Source: Catalinimonas alkaloidigena
Lineage (GTDB): Bacteria; Bacteroidota; Bacteroidia; Cytophagales; Flexibacteraceae
NCBI RefSeq assembly: GCF_900100765.1
Contig: NZ_FNFO01000007.1
Span: 248,001 to 312,000 of the forward strand
Direction: 5' to 3'
Length of the DNA stretch: 64,000 nt
Of this stretch, positions 56,059 through 64,000 are shown piece after piece (the stretch's first letter is position 1; each line of letters begins with the position of its first letter). The position numbers and the translations under genes are program-made. Below the pieces are notes generated by a model. The model was not told where the DNA came from. It searched no databases and worked only from the letters and a program-made list of their open reading frames with translations.

Positions 56059-57351
56059 TTATTCGCGTCCACCCGCGATGGCTTCTACCAGTTTTTCCGG
56101 ATCGAAATACAGCCGGGCCGTTTCGCGCAGCTCTTCGGCCGTTACTGTCCGAATGGTGTCGACAAAGCGATCGTAATAATCGTAGCCCAGGTTGTGGTAA
56201 TAAATGGATTTAAACTTGTCGGCCAGGGCAAAGGGCGTGGTGATGCTACCCGCCAGGCTGCCCAGCATGTAGTTCCGGACGGTGGTTAATTCGTTCTCGG
56301 GAATAAGCTCCTGCCGCAGTACGTCCATCTCGTGATAAATTTCCTCCAGGGTTTGCAGGGTGGCTTCTTTCTTCACGTCAGCGCCGATGACCCACAACCC
56401 GGCGTGCAGAAAAGCCGAATAGCCCGAGTAGATCCCGTAAGTGAATCCTTTCTCTTCCCGAATATTTTTCATCAGGCGCGACCCGAAGTAACCGCCAAAT
56501 ACTTCGTTCAGCACCTTGAAACGGAACAGGTCCGGATGATCTTTGGTGAACAAATGCTGCCCCATGCGCACAGTCGACTGGAGGCTGGCCGGAAAGGCGA
56601 TGGTTTCGTGTCGTTTCGCCGCCGGCGGTACGGGCGGAATGGCAGGCGAGTCGCGGAGCGGCTGCCGCGTCAGCTGGCCAAGGGTCGCTTCCACTTCAGC
56701 CAATACGGTGGCATCGCAATCGCCAGATAAGATCAGGTCGGCACCCGCCAGGGATTGTATACGCTCCTCGTAATACGCCTGCAACTGAGGTTGTGTAATC
56801 GCGGCGAGGTCTTCTTCCTGAGCGCCTCCGCCGTACGGATGTGCGTCGCCAAAAATCAGGTTTCGGTACGCGCGCCCCGCCATAAACGACGTCTTCTGGC
56901 GATTGACCTGCAGGTTCTGGAGCTGAATTTTTCGAATGTTTTCGAGTTCGTCGGCCGGGAGGCTGGCTTCCGTAATCACTTCGCACAGCAGCGCCAGCAC
57001 GGGGCGCAGGTAGCGTCGCAACGAATAGACGTGGACGTAGAAATGATCCTGCGAATGGCTCACCTGCAAGAACGAACCATAGGCCGAAAAGGCCTCCATC
57101 AGATCGGCACCGGACCGCTGTTGCGTTCCTTCGGTCAGCATTTTGCTGAGAAAAAAGGCGACCCCTTTGGCGGGTTCGTACCAGTTTCCGGCCGGAAACA
57201 CCAGTTCGGCGCTAACAATGGGCTGCGTGCCGGCATGAACGACGTGGACAGGCAGGCCGTTGCTCAGGTAGTGCGTTTGCGCTTGTACCAGCGTCAGGTC
57301 GGTAATCGGATGGTAGGAGGGGGCTAACGTTCGGTCGAGTTGCTGCATCAT
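56059..57351 (-). CDS. M16-family peptidase-like protein lacking the zinc motif
   Basis: A 430-residue protein with the insulinase/processing-peptidase fold: LSNGLPVHVVHAGTQPIVSAELVFPAG, then GVAFFLSKMLTEGT where active M16 enzymes have HxxEH (here F, S, K at H, E, H positions), and the C-terminal YFGSRLMKNIREEKGFTYGIYSGY substrate-binding loop. It must be proteolytically inactive alone, as in the inactive half of M16 heterodimers. The active partner is not in the window. It lies just after the porV terminator. Confidence 0.85.
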   Translation of the reverse strand: MMQQLDRTLAPSYHPITDLTLVQAQTHYLSNGLPVHVVHAGTQPIVSAELVFPAGNWYEPAKGVAFFLSKMLTEGTQQRSGADLMEAFSAYGSFLQVSHSQDHFYVHVYSLRRYLRPVLALLCEVITEASLPADELENIRKIQLQNLQVNRQKTSFMAGRAYRNLIFGDAHPYGGGAQEEDLAAITQPQLQAYYEERIQSLAGADLILSGDCDATVLAEVEATLGQLTRQPLRDSPAIPPVPPAAKRHETIAFPASLQSTVRMGQHLFTKDHPDLFRFKVLNEVFGGYFGSRLMKNIREEKGFTYGIYSGYSAFLHAGLWVIGADVKKEATLQTLEEIYHEMDVLRQELIPENELTTVRNYMLGSLAGSITTPFALADKFKSIYYHNLGYDYYDRFVDTIRTVTAEELRETARLYFDPEKLVEAIAGGRE

Positions 57352-57363
57352 AAAAAAAGAAAA

Positions 57364-57391
57364 ACCCCTACTGCAAAAGGCAAGTAGGGGT
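57364..57391 (-). terminator. Terminator after porV
   Basis: ACCCCTACT pairs with AGTAGGGGT around a 10-base loop. On the minus strand it is followed by TTTTCTTTTTTT, which runs right up to the M16 start codon. Confidence 0.85.
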
Positions 57392-57430
57392 GCAAATATC
57401 CGAAATTTCTACGCTTGCTGTGCGCTTCGC

Positions 57431-58633
57431 TTAGTTGCTGGCCGAGTTAGCACCCGACGCCAGGTCCAGGTGCAGCGTAAACCGTAGGGTTTCGCCCAGC
57501 GGGTGGTTTTGCTGAAGCGGAATCAGGTACGCAAAATCCAGCCCGAACAACTGGTAGCGCAGACCCGCCCCCGTGGTAAAGTACTGGCGGCCGCCTTTCA
57601 TGTCGTTCTCATGGAAATAACCTCCCCGTACGGAGAAAAGATTGTTGTACCAGTATTCGACACCGCCGCTCAGCGTAAACTCTTTCAATTCTTCCGAGAA
57701 GCCATCGGGCGCATCGGCGAAGGAACCAAAGAAACCGCTGAAGAAGCTACGATCCGGGTTTTTACCGGCTACGATCGTCGAATCATCATCCCCGTAAATG
57801 GGCGGTGACGGAACCATCAGCTTGTTGGCGTCGAAAATCAGGCTGAGTTTGTTGTAAGGGTCCAGGTCGAACGTCACAGACGTGCCTAACCGCAGGTTGG
57901 TCGGCAGAAAACTGGCTTCGTCCTGCGTGGTATAGGTGACCTTCGGGCCCAAGTTGGTGATGGCCGCTCCCAGTGCCAGTTCAACCGGTGTACCGCCAAT
58001 CGAAAGGTCCTGGTTGCGGTAATACACCGCGAGGTCGGCTGCGGCTCCGTTCGCCGCTTTGGTGCTTTGCGAGCCGTTCGGGGCGGTGACGGCCTGGCCA
58101 CCCGACAGGTTAGAGTGCAGGAATTTGATGCCCACCCCGACGCTCAGGCGCTCGCTCAGTTGTTGCGAATACGCGGTCGAAATGGCAAACTCGTTCGGCA
58201 CAAAATTCAGACCTTCGGCGCCGGTAGCGTCGGTGAACTGAATGTTGCCCAGGTTGAAGTAGTTCAGCGACATTTGAAGTGCGCTCTGGGGATTGAGTTT
58301 GTAATACCCCGACAGATAAGACAGAAAGACGTCGTTGATGCCACCCAGGTTCCGCAACCAGGGCGTGTACGAAACAGAACCACCGAATTTTTTATCCAGA
58401 AAAGCCGCTTTGGCAGGGTTCCAGTAGATGGAGTTGGCGTCGGGCGAAGTCGCCACGCCGGCGTCGCCCAGGGCACCGGCCCGGGCATCGGGCGAGATGG
58501 TCAGAAACGGCATCGCTGTGGTAATGGTGCGCAGCCCGTCATACTCCTGACCACTAACGTTTTGGGCAAAGGCACCGACGCTCATACCGCTCAGCACTAC
58601 CCATAAAAATCCGCGTGAAATCTTACGAATCAT
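57431..58633 (-). CDS. porV: Type IX secretion outer-membrane protein PorV (LptO)
   Basis: A 400-residue outer-membrane beta-barrel with a signal peptide (MIRKISRGFLWVVLSGMSVGAFAQ). The FadL-like barrel begins TAMPFLTISPDARAGALGDAGVATSPDANSIYWNPAKAAF, a block strongly conserved in PorV. PorV collects T9SS cargo from the translocon and passes it to PorU for sorting-domain removal and anchoring. It follows porU by 19 bases on the same strand. Confidence 0.95.
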   Translation of the reverse strand: MIRKISRGFLWVVLSGMSVGAFAQNVSGQEYDGLRTITTAMPFLTISPDARAGALGDAGVATSPDANSIYWNPAKAAFLDKKFGGSVSYTPWLRNLGGINDVFLSYLSGYYKLNPQSALQMSLNYFNLGNIQFTDATGAEGLNFVPNEFAISTAYSQQLSERLSVGVGIKFLHSNLSGGQAVTAPNGSQSTKAANGAAADLAVYYRNQDLSIGGTPVELALGAAITNLGPKVTYTTQDEASFLPTNLRLGTSVTFDLDPYNKLSLIFDANKLMVPSPPIYGDDDSTIVAGKNPDRSFFSGFFGSFADAPDGFSEELKEFTLSGGVEYWYNNLFSVRGGYFHENDMKGGRQYFTTGAGLRYQLFGLDFAYLIPLQQNHPLGETLRFTLHLDLASGANSASN

Positions 58634-58652
58634 ACGTATGTTAAAATTAATA

Positions 58653-61600
58653 CTAGTTCAAAATGACCAATTTCTCGTACTGATGTGCTTTGGAGCCTTC
58701 CGAAGACCGGACATCCACTTTGTAAATGTAAACGCCGCGCCCGATGCGATCTCCCCACTCGTCGCGCCCGTCCCACACAATCTCGTGACCGGTGGTACCA
58801 ATGTGGCTGGGGCTGTTGGGCGCGTCTAGCAAGAGGGATTTCACCAACTTACCCGCAACGGTAAAAATCTGAACCCTCACTTCTAGGTGTTGTCCTGGTT
58901 GGTTATGGTCGAAATGGAACGTTGTGTGCGTGGTAAAAGGGTTCGGATAATTCAATACGTTTTTCAACGCCAGTCCGGCGTTGTCTGCCACTACAAACTC
59001 AAGCGTTGCCAGCCCCGAATTATTGTGCGTATCCCAGGCTTTTAGCGTAAGCTGATGGCGGCCCAAAGGTAGCTCTTTAAATTGGTATGTTACCGTTCCG
59101 CGCTGATAGTCATCGGGTTCCGTGACGTAATAATCGTTTAGGATGTAGGTATCTTCCGTATTGTTGTCGAGGGTAGCGGTGATATCATGCCCAATGCCCG
59201 ACGACGAAAGGTTGATGCCGTTTTCGTCGACCAGTTGGGCGATCAGCGTAGCGTTGGGCGACGTGGTGCCTCCGAACACGAACGTCGTGTCGTTCATAAA
59301 CAGCGCGATGTCGGGAGGCAGGTTGTCGTTCGCGACATTTTCGCCCAATCCGCCGATCAGCATGCGTTGGGTGCTGCCGTTGGCGTCTTGCATGGAAGCA
59401 TCTTGCCGTGCATACAGGGCTATTTTTCCCTGACCGTACTGGTAATCAATGTCTTTGGGCACCACAAATGCGAGACTGAACCGGCCGTTTTTCACGGTGG
59501 CGGAGCCGTTGTAGATGATGTTTTTTTGTACCGTATACGTGTAGGGAGCGTTGGCGGAGCCACGGGTCTGTAGCTTGGTGGGCTTGTCGAAAACGGTGAC
59601 CAGAATCGTCCCGTTGAAATCTTCTTTGACGGCACTGCTGCCGTAGGCCCGAATTTCGCCGGCCAGCGATACCCGTTCCAGCGCCTTCAGCGTATCGCCC
59701 GTGCCGATGGGCTGCCCGTTGAACTGCGTAATGACGGCCTGATCGACGGGGTAGGCCAGTTTCATAGACGGATCGCCTAACATGCCATAATTTCGGTTGT
59801 TGGGCTGATGCGCATCACGGTTTTTGGTCATGCGTACCACATCACCCAGCCGGGGCCACGCGCCGTCGGTGCGTTCGAACACGCTCTGGTAGAACCGGGT
59901 GTTGATGGCGCGGTTCGTATTGGTATAAACGAGTCGCGTCGCGGTAAACACACCAATGCCGGCCCCCTGGCTTAGAATGATCCGCTCGCCGCCGCTGCGT
60001 TCGGCCGGGTCGTCGTACCGCCCGAAGTCGCACGTCGCCGTGACAAAAAAGGCCAACTGGTCGTAGTTGGTAAACTCTTCAATCTGCGCGCTTTCCAATA
60101 GCCGCTCGTCCATCAACGCACTTTCGTTGCCGTGGCCGCTGTAGTTGAACAGAAACGCCCCTTTCTGGATGGCGTTGCTCAGGGCCTGCCGCGCATCCGG
60201 CGAGCGTTCGCCCTGCGCAGTGTTGACCTGCGTATAGGCGTCGAGGTAAACCTTTTCTAGGTTGTAGGTAGAATCGTTGGCTTGAATCAACTGCCCCATG
60301 GCGTCGGCGTGGTCGATGTGCAGGTTATTGTCGCCATCGTCGGACAGCAGAATCACCCGGTTGCGCCAGTTGCCCAGCGTGGTCTGATCGGTTTCGTAAT
60401 GGATCAGTTTGTCGACGATGGCTTTCGCTTCGGTTGCGTTCGTTACCGGCAACCGACCCACCCCGATGTCGCCGGTAACGGCTGCCGAGCGGCCTTCCTG
60501 CACCCAGAGGTCAATGCGGTCGGCCTCATCCAGAAACGTCACAAAATCGTCGGACGAAAAACTGTTCAGCTCACTGATGACCGATGAGCGTACTTCGCTT
60601 TCGAAAATCGGGACCAGATTGGTGTTGTCGGCGACGCGATTCTTGTAATCGTACGAACAGCTACCGAACAGCAGCAGGTAGCGAAACGTGTTGGCATCGC
60701 GGTCGTACAGCATTTTCGCAAAGTTGCGCAGGGCGGCCAGGTCCTGGGCTCCAGACGAAAACTCGTTATAGACCTGTTGTACAGAGATTACCGCCGTAGA
60801 CAAACCGTCGTTTTGTTGCCGGAAATAGGCCAGCCGCTCGGCTTCTGCCATCAGGGCCGGAACCGTGAGGATCAGCAAGTGGGGAGGAGTTAAGGCGTGT
60901 AGATTCTGATTCAGTACGTTGCCGATCAGGTACGGCGCGGTGCCTGTCCCTTGAAAGGCTATGTACTCCTGAACGACGCCGGTAGAGGCCGCGCCGAAAC
61001 GCGCTGTGCTGCCGTTACGCTCGTAGCGCTGGCGAGTGGGGCGGATCGGGTCGGTAATGTTCCAGATGTCAGCGCCGTCCGGCAGGTTGTCGAAGCGGTA
61101 GGTCAGCGCTTCGTCGCGACTACGGGCCGCCCGGAACAGCGTCGTGTTACCATACAAGGCCAGGCGTCGGGTGTAGTTGAGGGCTATGTAGTCGAGGTAG
61201 GCCACGGCTGCCGGAGCACCGCTGTAGTCGTACCGCAAGCGGAGCGACAGGTTATCGCCACTTAGCGTTGGCGTATAGACGGCACCGGCTTTGCGCAACT
61301 GATCGTACTGGCCGGTCAGGCCGAGGAACGATAAGGTGCCGAGGGTCTGGTTGTTGGCCGTCACGCGCAGCAACGAACTGCCCGTGCCGCGACGTGTGCT
61401 GACCGCCCGGACTTCCAGCGTGCTGGTCGTGCCTTCCACCAACCCTTCCGTCGAAAACGAAAGTTGCCGTTCCAGGGACGTGGAGGTGAACACATCGCCG
61501 TACCACTCGCGCCCCGAGGGCAGTTCCAGCGTCAGCTTATTTTGCTCTATTTCGTAAAAAAAATGCTCGTCGAACGTGGTGACTTCCGTGCCCGAAAGCG

Positions 61601-62501
61601 TCGCGCCTGCGTCGGCGATGCGCAGGCCGGGCTGGTTTTCTTTGACCGTCAGGAAGTAATACGTCGTGTCGGAATAGATGTTGATCGTGTGCTGGAAGCG
61701 CCCGTTTCCCGGCTCGTACTGCCACGTGTGCGGTCCTTCTCCATAAAAAAGAAGGTAATCGAACGAACCGTCGGAGCGCGTGTGCACCGAGATGGCGTTT
61801 TCGGGAAGGTCGTCGTAATACGCTTCCGTCAGCGATTCGGGCAGCATGCCTCCGCCTTGCCCGTAGAGGGCGAGTTGTGCGGGCGCTACACCAGGATCGA
61901 ACCCCATTTGCTGCAACAGCGACCGGTCGATCCGGTAGATCCCGCTCTCCGTGACGCCGATTTTGTACCACTTGCCGCTGGCCAGCACCGAACTGGTGGC
62001 GAAGCTTTGCGTCCGTGCGGGGGCAGAAACAGTGCGCCCTTGGGTTGGATCGGAGCGGTACGCGTAGGCGAACGAAACTAACTTTTCGGCCGCGCCCGTT
62101 TGCGGATTCCGGCGCAGCGGCACAAACGACACGTAAGTGGCCGGACGTTTTTTATACACGACTGGCGTCAGATCGACCGCGGGGTGGGTCGGCAGCAGCG
62201 CACCTTGCAACAGTGACTGCTCTTCGGTGGTCAAAGGCTCGTAGGTCGCCTCCACGAACTGAAACTCCGCAACGGCGTCTTCCAGAAACAACGTGTGGGC
62301 GGGAAGCCCCGTCTGTTCGTCCGGGTAAGACGCTTCGGCAAATGTCAGGCGCTTAGCGGGCTGGTTGGGCAGTGTCCTGGGTGTTTCCCACGACAGGCGC
62401 ACACGCGCCCGGGTAGCCTCTGTACCCGGTTGGGCCATCAGGGAACCTGCGCTGAGCCAGGCAACTGCCAGTAAAAACCGTATCCGGCAGACAAGCGTCA
62501 T
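58653..62501 (-). CDS. porU: Type IX secretion sortase PorU
   Basis: A 1282-residue gingipain-related (C25) protease with a signal peptide (MTLVCRIRFLLAVAWLSAGSLMAQ). The catalytic His is in NYSGHGNESALM and the Cys in FVTATCDFGRYDDP. The C-terminus is a sorting-type domain with LNYPNPFTTHTTFHF, FTVAGKLVKSL and RGVYIYKVDV. PorU removes the sorting signal from cargo and attaches it to surface glycolipid. It is the first gene of porU-porV and has a 5' leader of about 100 bases with a hairpin. Confidence 0.96.
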   Translation of the reverse strand: MTLVCRIRFLLAVAWLSAGSLMAQPGTEATRARVRLSWETPRTLPNQPAKRLTFAEASYPDEQTGLPAHTLFLEDAVAEFQFVEATYEPLTTEEQSLLQGALLPTHPAVDLTPVVYKKRPATYVSFVPLRRNPQTGAAEKLVSFAYAYRSDPTQGRTVSAPARTQSFATSSVLASGKWYKIGVTESGIYRIDRSLLQQMGFDPGVAPAQLALYGQGGGMLPESLTEAYYDDLPENAISVHTRSDGSFDYLLFYGEGPHTWQYEPGNGRFQHTINIYSDTTYYFLTVKENQPGLRIADAGATLSGTEVTTFDEHFFYEIEQNKLTLELPSGREWYGDVFTSTSLERQLSFSTEGLVEGTTSTLEVRAVSTRRGTGSSLLRVTANNQTLGTLSFLGLTGQYDQLRKAGAVYTPTLSGDNLSLRLRYDYSGAPAAVAYLDYIALNYTRRLALYGNTTLFRAARSRDEALTYRFDNLPDGADIWNITDPIRPTRQRYERNGSTARFGAASTGVVQEYIAFQGTGTAPYLIGNVLNQNLHALTPPHLLILTVPALMAEAERLAYFRQQNDGLSTAVISVQQVYNEFSSGAQDLAALRNFAKMLYDRDANTFRYLLLFGSCSYDYKNRVADNTNLVPIFESEVRSSVISELNSFSSDDFVTFLDEADRIDLWVQEGRSAAVTGDIGVGRLPVTNATEAKAIVDKLIHYETDQTTLGNWRNRVILLSDDGDNNLHIDHADAMGQLIQANDSTYNLEKVYLDAYTQVNTAQGERSPDARQALSNAIQKGAFLFNYSGHGNESALMDERLLESAQIEEFTNYDQLAFFVTATCDFGRYDDPAERSGGERIILSQGAGIGVFTATRLVYTNTNRAINTRFYQSVFERTDGAWPRLGDVVRMTKNRDAHQPNNRNYGMLGDPSMKLAYPVDQAVITQFNGQPIGTGDTLKALERVSLAGEIRAYGSSAVKEDFNGTILVTVFDKPTKLQTRGSANAPYTYTVQKNIIYNGSATVKNGRFSLAFVVPKDIDYQYGQGKIALYARQDASMQDANGSTQRMLIGGLGENVANDNLPPDIALFMNDTTFVFGGTTSPNATLIAQLVDENGINLSSSGIGHDITATLDNNTEDTYILNDYYVTEPDDYQRGTVTYQFKELPLGRHQLTLKAWDTHNNSGLATLEFVVADNAGLALKNVLNYPNPFTTHTTFHFDHNQPGQHLEVRVQIFTVAGKLVKSLLLDAPNSPSHIGTTGHEIVWDGRDEWGDRIGRGVYIYKVDVRSSEGSKAHQYEKLVILN

Positions 62502-62548
62502 GGGTGCTTCATTCAGAGTCTTCCTTGTGGAGAATCGGGGAGTTCAGG

Positions 62549-62576
62549 AGGATGAAGGGGCATTGTGCTTCATCCT
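62549..62576 (-). promoter_or_regulatory. Hairpin in the porU leader
   Basis: AGGATGAAG and CTTCATCCT form a perfect 9-bp inverted repeat with a 10-base loop between a promoter-like TATCTTTTG (minus strand, near 62615) and the porU ATG at 62501. It could affect porU expression or be an operator. Confidence 0.4.
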
Positions 62577-62664
62577 GGAAACAGAACGCTTATCCTTGTA
62601 TACTTCCTTCTGCAAAAGATAAACTCCGAAATTGGTCCGATATTGTCTTCCGACCGCTCAATTC

Positions 62665-62922
62665 CTAGGATTCTCCTTCCAGAATTTCGAACGTGTAATT
62701 TTCCATAATGGCGTTGGCAAGCAGGCGCTGGCAGGCTTCTTCCACCTTCTGGCGGGCCTCCTCTGAGTTGGCGGCTTCCAGGTGCAGCGTCATGTGTTTG
62801 CCAATGCGGACTTGTTCAATGCTGTCGATGCCGAGGTTGTGCAGTCCCAGGCGCACGGCTTTGCCCTGCGGGTCCAGAATTTCGCGACGGGGCATGACGT
62901 TGATTTCAGCGGTAAATTTCAT
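62665..62922 (-). CDS. purS: Phosphoribosylformylglycinamidine synthase subunit PurS
   Basis: An 85-residue protein beginning MKFTAEINVMPRREILDPQG, with the family pattern KAVRLGLHNLGIDSIEQVRIGKH and VEEACQRLLANAIMENYTFEI. PurS is the small dimeric subunit that bridges PurL and PurQ. It overlaps the end of pssA by 4 bases (ATGA) and so is the last gene of that operon, some 40 kb from purL. I found the start at 62922 inside a longer frame that shadows pssA. Confidence 0.93.
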   Translation of the reverse strand: MKFTAEINVMPRREILDPQGKAVRLGLHNLGIDSIEQVRIGKHMTLHLEAANSEEARQKVEEACQRLLANAIMENYTFEILEGES

Positions 62923-63641
62923 GAGGTAAACAGGAGTTTCAGAACGGATAGTGCAATGTACAGGAGAACGATCAGCGGTACGGCCACGTACGAAAGCGCA
63001 AACAGCAGCACCAGCGATAGTAAAATAAACAGATAACGCAGCCGGTTGTCGGCCAACCGGAAGCTTTTGAATTTCAGGGCGAACAGCGGCAGCGGCGCCA
63101 CCAGCATCAGCGACATGACCACTGCCAGTGCGCCGAGAAGCCACGGATTCTGCAACCATGCGCCCACGAGTGTGTCGGCCCGGCCGGTCAGAATCAACGG
63201 AAACGAAGCGAAAAACAGGGCGTTGGCCGGGGTAGGCACCCCGATGAACTGATCGCTCTGGCGCGTGTCGATGTTGAACTTGGCCAGCCGCAGCGCCGAA
63301 AAGATCGGAATCAGAAAGGCAATGTGGGCTCCTTCCACCACCAAGCTGCCGAGCGTAAACAGGGGTCCGGCTCCGGCTTGTTCCAGCAGCATAAACAGAA
63401 TGGCCCCCGGCAATACGCCGAACGTCACCATGTCGGCCAGCGAGTCGAGTTCTTTCCCGATGGGCGAATGCGCGTGCAGCGCCCGCGCCACAAAGCCGTC
63501 GGCAAAATCGAGTAGCGCGGCCACGGCCATCAGCACGGCCGCAACGTTCAGGTGATGGCGGTAAGTTTCCAGCACTCCAAAGCACCCGCACAGCAAATTG
63601 CCGCAGGTAAGCAGATTCGGTATATGGCGGCGGATGGTCAC
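62919..63641 (-). CDS. pssA: CDP-diacylglycerol--serine O-phosphatidyltransferase
   Basis: A 240-residue membrane protein of the CDP-alcohol phosphatidyltransferase family, which makes phosphatidylserine. The signature DGFVARALHAHSPIGKELDSLAD fits DGxxAR(x8)GxxxDxxxD. About seven TM helices follow. I start at GTG 63641 (TIRRHIPNLLTCGNLLCG), two bases after the upstream gene's stop codon; the frame continues to an ATG at 63710 but would overlap that gene by 68 bases. Confidence 0.93.
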   Translation of the reverse strand: MTIRRHIPNLLTCGNLLCGCFGVLETYRHHLNVAAVLMAVAALLDFADGFVARALHAHSPIGKELDSLADMVTFGVLPGAILFMLLEQAGAGPLFTLGSLVVEGAHIAFLIPIFSALRLAKFNIDTRQSDQFIGVPTPANALFFASFPLILTGRADTLVGAWLQNPWLLGALAVVMSLMLVAPLPLFALKFKSFRLADNRLRYLFILLSLVLLFALSYVAVPLIVLLYIALSVLKLLFTS

Positions 63642-63642
63642 G

Positions 63643-64000
63643 TCAGGCGAGGGGAAGACGACAAAACGGATTGTACTTTTTTTCGTGCCCGATGGTCGTT
63701 TCGGGACCATGGCCGGGGTAAACGACCGTTTCGTCCGGCAGGGAAAACAGGTCGGACCGAATGCTGTTCAGCAGCGTCTGGTGATCGCCGCCGGGCAGGT
63801 CGGTGCGGCCGATGCTCTCGCGAAAAAGCGTATCGCCCGCCACACAAAATCCATCCGCCGCGCTGTAAAAAACGATGTGGCCCGGCGCATGTCCCGGCAC
63901 AAACCGGATCTCGAGCGATGATTCGCCGAACGTGAGCGTCGTGTTTTCTTCCAGATGATAGGCCGGCAGTACTTCCGTGTAGCCAGTGAAGCCGTAGCTG
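63643..64000 (-). CDS. MBL-fold hydrolase, glyoxalase II-like (cut by window end)
   Basis: The last 118 residues of a metallo-beta-lactamase-fold protein. Visible metal motifs are VPGHAPGHIVFY, VAGDTLFRESIGRTDLPGG and VVYPGHGPETTIGHEKKYNPF, typical of hydroxyacylglutathione hydrolase-like enzymes that hydrolyse thioesters. The start lies beyond the window. It is followed at once by pssA and then purS, so all three form one operon. Confidence 0.9.
   Translation of the reverse strand, partial: SYGFTGYTEVLPAYHLEENTTLTFGESSLEIRFVPGHAPGHIVFYSAADGFCVAGDTLFRESIGRTDLPGGDHQTLLNSIRSDLFSLPDETVVYPGHGPETTIGHEKKYNPFCRLPLA

Noticed and set aside
1-64000. CRISPR arrays, rRNA, tRNA genes or prophage
   Set aside because: No regularly spaced direct repeats, no cloverleaf-like sequence and no phage structural genes were found by reading.

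Overview
The window reads as chromosome of a Bacteroidota bacterium, most likely in the Cytophagales. Evidence: a type IX secretion pair (PorU with its own C-terminal sorting-type domain, and PorV), a BlaI/BlaR1 pair whose peptidase ends in a TonB-type domain, several Bacteroidota-only families (DUF4783, the HutG-like arginase family with a degenerate third metal motif), and promoters of the TAnnTTTG type close to start codons without clear Shine-Dalgarno sequences. The DNA is moderately GC-rich and densely coding. No rRNA, tRNA, CRISPR array, prophage or intact insertion sequence was seen.

Layout. 1-9.2 kb: branched-chain amino acid synthesis, as two divergent operons. ilvD-ilvB-ilvN-ilvC runs leftward and leuA-leuC-leuD-leuB runs rightward. 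The ilv operon is preceded by an 18-residue Leu/Val/Ile leader peptide and a textbook terminator/antiterminator pair. 9.2-29.1 kb: mostly leftward housekeeping genes (STAS-like protein, lytic transglycosylase, LOG protein, TIGR01777 epimerase, YifB, LpxH, FtsH, RsfS, PurL, AhcY), rightward BirA, and a BlaI / beta-propeller / BlaR1-TonB operon with a palindromic operator. 29.3-34.7 kb: FeoAB, an RRM protein, a MscS channel and a 50-residue DUF2256 protein. 35-38.6 kb: class Ia ribonucleotide reductase nrdBA behind a leader with two perfect hairpins. 38.7-40.7 kb: a frameshifted REP-associated transposase, a LamG lipoprotein and a GNAT enzyme.

40.7-47.7 kb is the main accessory region: a tightly packed seven-gene leftward operon (MaoC hydratase, a solute-binding-like protein without signal peptide, two CaiB/BaiF CoA-transferases, a lactonase-type amidohydrolase, a RhaT-type sugar symporter, a Gfo/Idh/MocA dehydrogenase). 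It looks like a catabolic route that joins sugar-acid chemistry to CoA-thioester chemistry; I know of no described pathway with exactly this gene set.

47.8-64 kb: a small cytochrome-b5-like protein and a HutG-like enzyme, a lone NqrF, a radical SAM protein, DUF4783, GpmI, a lipoprotein, NadC, a YcxB-like membrane protein, an M16 protein lacking its zinc motif, PorV-PorU, and an operon with a glyoxalase-II-like protein (cut by the window end), PssA and PurS. PurS supplies the partner that the small-type PurL at 21 kb needs.

The observations most worth following up are the ilv attenuator, the seven-gene CoA-transferase/RhaT operon, the inactivated transposase with flanking hairpins, the nrdBA leader hairpins and the BlaI operon with its inserted propeller protein.
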